64,000 nucleotides of DNA from Chinchilla lanigera (Eukaryota > Chordata > Mammalia > Rodentia > Chinchillidae). The position numbers and the translations under genes are program-made. Positions 57,460-64,000 of this stretch are shown one piece after another. Every line of letters begins with the position of its first letter. Within the stretch, counting starts at the first letter, position 1. The notes under the pieces were generated by a model. That model ran no database searches and was not told where the DNA came from. It was given only the letters and a program-made list of their open reading frames with translations. The stretch covers positions 9,377,602 through 9,441,601 of the forward strand of contig NW_004955463.1 in the NCBI RefSeq assembly GCF_000276665.1. The letters are read 5' to 3'.

Positions 57460-57950
57460 TTTAGTGACAGGTCTGACCCCTGTTCACCCCCAACCACATG
57501 AGTTCCTGGAGTGACTGCACCCAGTTGCCTGAGCTCCGGGAAGAATCACAGCCCAACTTACATGTCCTGTTGCCTCACCCTTACCTCTGCTAGGATCTAG
57601 CACACCCAGATACATGTATGCAGATTAGCTGTTTCACAACAAAATCTCAGCCATTCCTACTGTCAGCCATTTCTATGTCAGCCATTCCCATGTCAGCCAT
57701 TTCTATGTCAGCCATGTCTGTCAGCCATTTCTATGTCAGCCATTGCTATATTGTCACTTAGCTATTGCTACTCAGCTATTCTCACTCCATCTCATGCTCC
57801 CCCTTCCCTTACCCCACCAAAGTCCATCCCACTAACTCCTCATAAAAAAACAGTTCAATAAACTCCCAGCAGATTCTCCTTTGCAGTTACTTCTGGAGGT
57901 TCTGCTTAGACCCTTAAATTCAGGCTGGTTTTCTTCTTTTACTGAGTTAT
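57460..57950 (+). mobile_element. Candidate LTR containing a 15-bp minisatellite
   Basis: A possible U3 (gtctgacccctgttcacccc), the minisatellite, a gttcaataaactcccagcag polyadenylation signal and a T/G-rich U5-like end (ttgcagttacttctggaggt). I could not define exact ends or a target duplication. The family is unknown to me; a class I or II endogenous retrovirus is possible. Confidence 0.4.
57648..57755 (+). repeat. Minisatellite, about 7 units of 15 bp
   Basis: Units based on cagccatttctatgt with small variants; one unit is 13 bp. Confidence 0.9.
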
Positions 57951-57964
57951 CACCATCACTCATA

Positions 57965-58377
57965 ACAGTTCATTGCTTTTTCCTGCTGTACTAAATACCT
58001 GAGAAATAAACTGAGAAGAAAGATTTACTTTGTCTCATGGTTTTAGAGGCTCCATCTGTGGTTGGTTGGTTGGTTCCACTGACGTGGGCCTGAGGTGAAG
58101 TAGAACATCATGGCAGAAGAGTGTGGTGGGGCAAAGCTGCTCATCTAATAGCAGCCAGGAAGCAGAAAGAGAAGGAGCCAGAGAGAAAGAGTCTAGGGGT
58201 GAGACAGTCTCTATGTTCATACCTTCACTGCCTCCACCTATGCCTCTTCTTCCTATAGCCTGCTCTGCTGTAGACTCATCAATGGAGTCATCAATGAGGT
58301 TAGCGCCTCATAACTCTATCACTTTCCAAGCCTAAAAGCTGGTCTCTGAGGGTCATTTTAGATTTAATCCATAACAC
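57965..58377 (-). mobile_element. MaLR (MST/MLT1-like) LTR
   Basis: The plus strand gives ctgctgtactaaatacctga, gaagaaagatttactttgtc, catggcagaagagtgtggtg, aggaagcagaaagagaagga and ends tttaatccataaca. A (GTTG)n slip lies near 58060. A 70-codon plus frame overlaps by chance. Confidence 0.7.
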
Positions 58378-58929
58378 ATATTTCCCATGTATCTGAAAAA
58401 GCAAGACAGATAAAGAAAAAACATCTAAGTTCTCTCCCCTCCCCACTCCACCTTAAGTCATGTCTGCTCTGATAAGATTCCTGAGAGCTGGCCAACTTTT
58501 TAAACCTTATACTCTGGCAATAGAATTACAAATGATTCCAATAAGAAACAAAGGAAGAACACAGCAAAAGACACTAGTGAAACAAAAGAAGAACATAGCA
58601 AAATGCCCTCAAATATTAAAGTCTCTAGAAACTCACATTTCAGGAAGTAAAGCAAAGCATACAAAAATATAGCATACAGAGAGAGAAAAAAAGAAGAGAG
58701 GATGAGAAGACATTGGCTCCAGTCTCTCACAATAATATTAAAACACGTAACACTCAAATAGTTGAGAAATCTCAGCATACTAAGAAAGCAAGCACTTTTT
58801 TGATATACTGAAAGCAAATAAAACAGCAAGAACTGTATTTCTCAGCTGCCTGGACTACCAGTGTAATGTTAACAGATGACAGGGAGATAAAAAGGAACTC
58901 AATTTGGATTTTGCATTGGTCTGCTTTGT
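58378..58929. other. Unassigned AT-rich sequence
   Basis: A 109-codon minus frame (58500-58829) is hydrophobic and cysteine- and leucine-rich but lacks recognised motifs; A-rich plus strand composition explains it. Confidence 0.4.
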
Positions 58930-60125
58930 CAGCAGGAGTGATTTTTATTCTGAAAAGGGTAAATATTGATAGATGCGTAAGATCTTATAAAGCAGCACCT
59001 GGCCTCTGTGAAGTGGTTAGGTTCCCTGGCTATATAAACACGCATCTGTGATACAGTGTGCTATGATAATGCACAGTTGTTTCTGGGATTGTGGAGATGG
59101 GATAAATGTGTTCCTACTTATCTAAAAATGATGCAGATGGATCCTGTCATTTATGGACTAGTGAGCTTGACATCAAATCCAGTCAAGTTTCAGGGATGGA
59201 ATATTAATAGGTTGATTTGTGAGCACATTCAAGGGGAAGTGGTGAATGCTAGGAGATACCATGGGACTCATAAAGAACAAATCATATTCAACATCACACA
59301 TACATACACACACACACATACACACGTGTGCACACACACACACACACATGAATAGTTGGTAAAGTAAATGCTTCAGATGAATTTGAGCTGTAGAAGATCA
59401 TTTGACAAGGTCTCTCATGACAGCCATAAAAAAGAAATGGAAATAGAGAGAGAGAGAGACTAAGGGTGAGTCCTACTTAATGATGATTACATCTGGCATG
59501 TCTCCAAAAGACTAAAAATTAATGCTTTTTGTATGCATTGTGGAAGACTTTTCTCTAGTCTGACCAATAACAAATGATACTGTTTTGATCAGCTGTGTGA
59601 ACTATATAAAAAAGAGAAGAATAAATGCATCAAGTGGCAAATTTTTTAAATTATTTTTAGGAGACAGTAACTGGAAGTCATACTACTTTTTCAGAGAAAC
59701 TATTTTACAATTTTACCGGTCAGTTGAGCACTATAAGGTGACATTTAAGTGGGAATTAAGGCTCCATTTTAGATATGCATTAACGTAAGTAACAAAGGGC
59801 ATGACTGAGGGTATCCTCAGTTCCACCCAGATTTATTATATTCTGAGAGCCACATGACGTAAGGATATGGACAAACAGAAGCGTACACAGCAGAAAAGGT
59901 TCAGTGTAGGAAAGACATGAAAAGATCAGATCGTATGAGGACTAATGAAGGAACTAGACTGCTTATCAGGAGAAGAGAAATTGTAGGGAGATCATTGTCT
60001 TCTATTACCTGAAAGCTGAAGTTACAGACTCAATCAGCTCTGCTTTCCTCTCAGTAGAGGTCCATATACATGTGAGTAGCAGGACTATGAAAGAGTAGTG
60101 CTGCGCAAGAACTGAGGTCAATATA
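58930..60125 (+). mobile_element. CR1/L3-like LINE remnant
   Basis: 59395-59421 reads RSFDKVSHD, close to the CR1-type reverse-transcriptase block (KAFDTVSH). 59935-60060 (gaggactaatgaaggaacta, gactgcttatcaggagaaga, tcttctattacctgaaagct) follows the 3' order of L3/CR1 elements (ggaactggggttgtttagcc...ggagaagagaagg...). A long CA tract at 59290-59350 interrupts it. Frames of 61-99 codons over this region are remnants or chance. Confidence 0.5.
59288..59350. repeat. Simple repeat (CA)n
   Basis: About 60 bases of CA with cata and cgtg interruptions. Confidence 0.9.
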
Positions 60126-60222
60126 GAACAATCTCAAGGATAATTTCTCTCAGCAACAAATCAGATACTGTTAAACTTTGCAAAGCCCAAGTGCAATTTC
60201 TTTTGAAGGAAGGAGCCGCAGT
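60126..60222. other. Unassigned sequence
   Basis: Link between the CR1-like remnant and the next repeat. Confidence 0.3.
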
Positions 60223-60335
60223 AAATCCTCAATATTCAGGTTTAATTGCAGTGTTGACACTGCAATAAATATAGGGGTTTTGGGGCTCCAGTTTGACACT
60301 CGGTCTCTAGAAGTTTCACCATCATTGTTCTAGAG
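60223..60335. repeat. Ancient repeat fragment shared with 31436-31546
   Basis: See the matching entry: attcaggtttaattgcagtg, ctccagtttgacactcggtc and gtttcaccatcattgttcta. Confidence 0.5.
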
Positions 60336-61012
60336 GGTGAGCCTTATAGCAAAACCATTTACATCTTATCTGATCTCAAGAAGTTGACTTTCCTGGACAC
60401 AATGTTATTTTTAGGGGCACCCAAACTCACATCCACTGGGGTTTTTCCAGAGTGCATAAATATTTGTTCAAGGAATGACCTAACATAATGCCCAAACAGA
60501 GAAGGATCTTTCTCCCTAGAAGGTCATATAGGATTTGATTTGTAACCATAAGAATATATAAAAGAACAACACAAATTGAAGAGCACTATGAATTGTCCCT
60601 GTATTTCTAGAAGGTTTTTACCCATCATTTGCCTTCAACTATTAGTTTTTGAGTACCTAAACCACTAGTTTTATTTATATTAAAACTTGTTCATCATAGT
60701 ACTAGTCTAGAAGTAATTTCAAATGGTCACTTATTCTTTTAGAGAGGACTTGGTTTAGAGCACAGAGTGGGAGAACATATCACTGGTAAGAGCACAAATG
60801 CCGGTTGATAATCTTTCACACACTATGACTTTCTATAGCTTCCTGATTGATAAAGAAAGAGGTGATGCTCAGGTTATGAGAGAGATCTCCTTAGCCAGGC
60901 TAAAGGAGAAGCATAAATAAAAACACAGATTTTTAAAGCCCCAACTTCACATATTTCTGCTTGAAAAGCTTATTGGTACCTTTAAAGGCCTGCAGAGCAC
61001 TCTACTGAGAGT
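60336..61012. other. Unassigned sequence
   Basis: No recognised feature. Confidence 0.4.
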
Positions 61013-61190
61013 TGAGTTGTTCTCAAACTTAAGGATGCAGCAGAATTACCTGGAGGGCTTCAGAAACACAACTTGAGTCCCACTGTCAGTTTCTGAGTAC
61101 ATTTTAGATTGAGCACAAAAATTTGTATTTCTAACAAGTTCCCAGGAGATGCTCATACCACTGATCTGGGGACCACAAACTAGCTCCCTT
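61013..61190 (+). mobile_element. MER5A (hAT-Charlie) DNA transposon remnant
   Basis: ttgttctcaaacttaaggat, cagcagaattacctggaggg, gtatttctaacaagttccca and ggagatgctcataccactga follow MER5A order almost end to end. Non-coding. Confidence 0.75.
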
Positions 61191-61369
61191 CAGAACCAGC
61201 CCCTCTAATTCCTGTATGGGTTGCTAGAAACCAGGTCCTTGATTTAATGGGTGTCACTTAGAGATTTGAGTTGCTCAGTTTTTCATGCAAGAATTACTTT
61301 GAGAAACGCCTATTTATGTCCTATGTTCCTCAATTATAGTCATAATATTAATGTATTGGTATAACCGGC
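61191..61369. other. Unassigned sequence
   Basis: No recognised feature. Confidence 0.4.
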
Positions 61370-61756
61370 TGTCTTAATCACTTTCTTCATTGCTGGCACA
61401 GAATATCCAACACCCCCAAAGTAAAGAAAGGTTCATTTTGGCTCAAAACCTAGAGTTGTTGTGGTCCATAGTTGGCTGATTCCAAGGCAGGATGGTATGG
61501 CAGAGGACAGCTGCTCAGAGCATGTGTGACACCAAGCAGACAGAGATCAATTTAGGAGGAAGGGTAATTCACACTTTTAGGCTACACTCCCAAGTGACTC
61601 ACCTCCTCCAACCAAGCTTCACCTCCTACTTTCACATTTAGGTATAAACTCATCAGGTGGATAATCCATTGATGAGTAGCAGGACCCATAATCCAATCAC
61701 CACCCCAAAGCCTTACCCATTTGCACATGAGGTTTTAGGGGAACATCTAGATAACA
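61370..61756 (-). mobile_element. MaLR provirus, 3' LTR
   Basis: Plus strand starts tgtcttaatcactttcttca and ends gaacatctagataaca, reverse complement of the tgttat...aca LTR layout. On the minus strand the purine-rich ggggacagggcagaa lies directly before it (61757-61775), matching a polypurine tract upstream of a 3' LTR. Confidence 0.85.
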
Positions 61757-63239
61757 TTCTGCCCTGTCCCCCAAAAGACTCATGCAGCCCTTTAAGCAAA
61801 ACACATTTTGTCCATCTCTAAGAGTTGCCAAAATCCTAATAGTTTCAACATTGCTGAAAAGCCCAAATCCAAAGTCTCCTCTGAGATTTAAGACAAACTC
61901 TTAGCAGTAAGCTCCTGTTTAAAAAAAAAAAAAAAAAAAAAAAGGCTATAAACACAAAGGCACATACTAAACATTCCCCTTCAAAATGGAAGAAATAGGG
62001 GAATTGGAAGGAATGGGACCAAAACAACACCAAAACCCAACCAGGCAAACATTAAATTCTGTAGGTCCATGTTCAGCACCCAGGGAAGATATAGCAAGTG
62101 GTAAACCCCCAAGGACTTGCGCAGCCCCATCCATCACTGGTGGTTGTAGCCCTCATGGCTTCTCTCTTGAGATGTCTTTGCTCACTTCTTGCAGCTTTCC
62201 TCAGACACTGTACATTGCTGGTTTCTCCAAGTCTGTAGAGTCTCCACTGTACTTTTGGCTTCACTCTCACTTTCATCTGAGGGACACACTGCCCGAACTT
62301 TTAGAATTTTTTTGAATAGACGAATTGAGTAGACGCCTCCTTGTCCCAATAAATCTTGCATTTCTCATGCATGTAAAGCCAGCACACATGGATGATGCCA
62401 CCAGTTCAAGAAGTAGCCTGGCCTGTTGTATCTTGCTTGTGGTTGCAAAGGCCTCAAAGTTCCTTAACAATGGAGCATGGTGAACTAAATCAATTCCCTA
62501 GGCTGCTCTCCTCCCACAGAGTGCCCTGGGGCTTTCTTCTCAAAGTCTTTCAGCCCTGTACCCATGAGGCTATGAATGAAGGGGTCCAGCTGTTTCCCAG
62601 GATTCTCTTAAGCCATTTTTCCTATTGTCCTGTAGTACAGTACTAGGCTTCCTTTTCAATGTTATGCTTTCTCAGACACCAATATTTCTTCTGCTTCAAC
62701 TTTGCAGACTCCAACTTTACTGGAGTTTGCTTTCTGATCAAATTCAAACCTTTTTAAATCATTTAGTTATGCTGTTTGTTCTTGATTCTCAAGGTACAGC
62801 TAGTCAAGAGTCCCCAACCATACCCAAGCCACACACTCAACATTAGACTGCCTTGAAATTTCCCCACCAGATTAATTAGTCCACTGTTCTTAATCTCATT
62901 CTCTTTCAAAGTCTCAGGACATGGGTAAAATATCAACAATTTTTCTGCCAGAGTATCACACACATGGCCTAGAATCCAACTACCAATGGAATCTTTGTTC
63001 CCAAATGAAACTTCTTGAGCCTGGTCTTTTCCATGTGCCTTTTTAAAAATCAGCATTTTGGTCTTCTGAGTTCCAGTTAGAATATTCCATCAGCCTCAGT
63101 TCACAGTATTCTAGGGCTACTTCTCCAGCTGCTATCTAAAAAGCCTTTCCAAACTCCTCCTGTGAAACAGTTCCAAAAGCTTCTGAACCACATGGTCAGG
63201 TTGTTACAGCAACAACCTCACTTCTGTGGTACCAAAAAC
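61757..63239 (-). mobile_element. MaLR provirus, internal region
   Basis: About 1.48 kb between two LTRs of the same family and direction. The plus strand ends cagcaacaacctcacttctg then tggtacca, matching the THE1/MST internal start in reverse. Frames up to 109 codons exist, but none is a recognisable gag, pol or env. MaLR elements are known to lack pol and depend on ERVL proteins. A run of 23 A (61921-61943) is inserted or expanded inside. Confidence 0.8.
63214..63234 (-). promoter_or_regulatory. Primer-binding site, tRNA-Leu type
   Basis: Minus strand reads tggtaccacagaagtgaggt, five bases inside the 5' LTR. It begins with the TGGTACC expected from the CCA end of tRNA-Leu, the primer that gives ERVL its name, with a few later mismatches. 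Confidence 0.7.
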
Positions 63240-63626
63240 TGTTTGGTTAATTTCTGTCACTGAGACACAATACCTTACATGCTCAATTTAAAGGAAGAAA
63301 GGTTAATTTTGGCTCACAATTTATAGATGTTTCAGTCCATAGTCAGTCATAGGCAGGATGGCATGGCACGGGAGAATTGTTCATGTCATGATGACCAGGA
63401 AGCAGAGACAGAGTAAAGAGGGGGGTTAGAAAGAGATAAACCCTTCCAGGCCATGTCCCAGTGAGCTACTTCTTCCAACAAGATCCCACCTCCCATGTGA
63501 ACAAGTCAGCTATAAAATCACCAGTAGACTAATTCACTAATAATTGTCATGCACCCAAAATCCAATCACCTCCCCAAAGCCTTCCCTCTGAGAGCATGAG
63601 GCTGTGGAGGAACATCTAGAGAGACA
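63240..63626 (-). mobile_element. MaLR provirus, 5' LTR
   Basis: Plus strand starts tgtttggttaatttctgtca, has ggaagaaaggttaattttgg and atcacctccccaaagccttc, and ends gaacatctagagagaca. It matches the LTR at 61370 throughout. The outer flanks (ccggc at 61365-61369 and cttgc at 63627-63631) agree in 3 of 5 bases, so the target duplication is eroded. Confidence 0.85.
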
Positions 63627-64000
63627 CTTGCACATACTTTTGATGCCAAAAATGTTTGCAATAGCAGTAGTCTAGAGTGACCAATAAAGCTACTGATTTT
63701 GAGTGAGAATCTCTAGATTCCACACTTACTATAACAGATATAACTAAAGAAGCCAGTGGGGATCTCTGTTGTACAATGCTAGCTTTACTTCAGCAGTGGC
63801 CTGTAGAGTTTGGATGGCAAGCCAACAACCACAGGACACCACAGAAATGACAATGCACTCAGGGAGGACAGTCTACTCAGTAGTGCTGGAAACTCACTTC
63901 ACCTGACCCAGAAGGTATCTCTGGAAGAAGAGTAGGGTCTTTTCTTGTTTACCTGTCAGGTGACTGGTTCATATTTGTTCATTTCTTACCTTAAAAGAAT
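63627..64000. other. Unassigned sequence to window end
   Basis: No recognised feature. Confidence 0.4.

Noticed and set aside
57648..57755. CRISPR-like array
   Set aside because: Units are contiguous 15-mers without spacers, in a mammalian context.
61986..62315. 109-codon plus frame inside the provirus
   Set aside because: It is antisense to the element and does not resemble gag, pol or env.
1..64000. A prokaryotic defence or biosynthetic system
   Set aside because: The window is mammalian nuclear DNA: SINEs, LINEs, LTRs, no operons and no dense coding.

Overview
This is a 64 kb stretch of mammalian, AT-rich, non-coding DNA from a rodent nuclear genome. I find no intact protein-coding gene. 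Nearly every open reading frame here is short and falls in a repeat or in random AT-rich sequence. The rodent assignment rests on B1 SINEs (7SL-derived, A-tailed), ID SINEs (tRNA-Ala-like head) and B1-dID composite SINEs. The two best full-length B1 copies (45521-45690 and 48817-48985) carry a 29-bp internal quasi-duplication. As I recall, squirrels, dormice and mountain beaver have a 20-bp version instead, and murids lack B1-dID. A beaver-like (Castoridae) or hystricognath rodent fits best, but this is an inference from repeats only.

Layout. 0-9 kb: mostly unassigned AT-rich DNA with a B1-dID, one exon-like remnant on the minus strand (1618-1866), a MaLR solo LTR, a MIR and a candidate LTR. 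9-21 kb: dense MaLR LTRs, including a chimeric LTR with a perfect 5-bp target-site duplication (12653-13090), old L1 3' ends, a Tigger-like DNA transposon, and a twin-primed L1 nested in an older L1. 21-31 kb: old L1 and copies of an unrecognised dispersed repeat; a 100-N assembly gap lies inside an ID element, which itself sits inside a small composite insertion (25665-25951). 31-43.2 kb: three large decayed L1 blocks interrupted by MaLR/ERVL LTRs. 43-52 kb: ancient mammalian repeats, B1s, an old L1 3' end, MIR, a U6 snRNA pseudogene and a mariner remnant with inverted arms. 52-64 kb: two adjacent LTRs, a 5'-truncated L1 with an 18-bp target-site duplication, a minisatellite, a CR1/L3-like LINE, MER5A, and an almost complete MaLR provirus (61370-63626) on the minus strand with a recognisable tRNA-Leu-type primer-binding site.

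Nothing here works as an operon or pathway; the window is a record of retrotransposition. The observations I consider most worth checking are: (1) the insertion at 25.7 kb, which appears to be a twin-primed retrocopy of a piece of the decayed L1 locus 7.6 kb away; (2) LTRs that join an ERVL-like 5' part to a MaLR-like 3' part; (3) the mariner inverted-arm structure; (4) the exon-like remnant; and (5) an unassigned repeat family that ends in a conserved polyadenylation-like 3' end.
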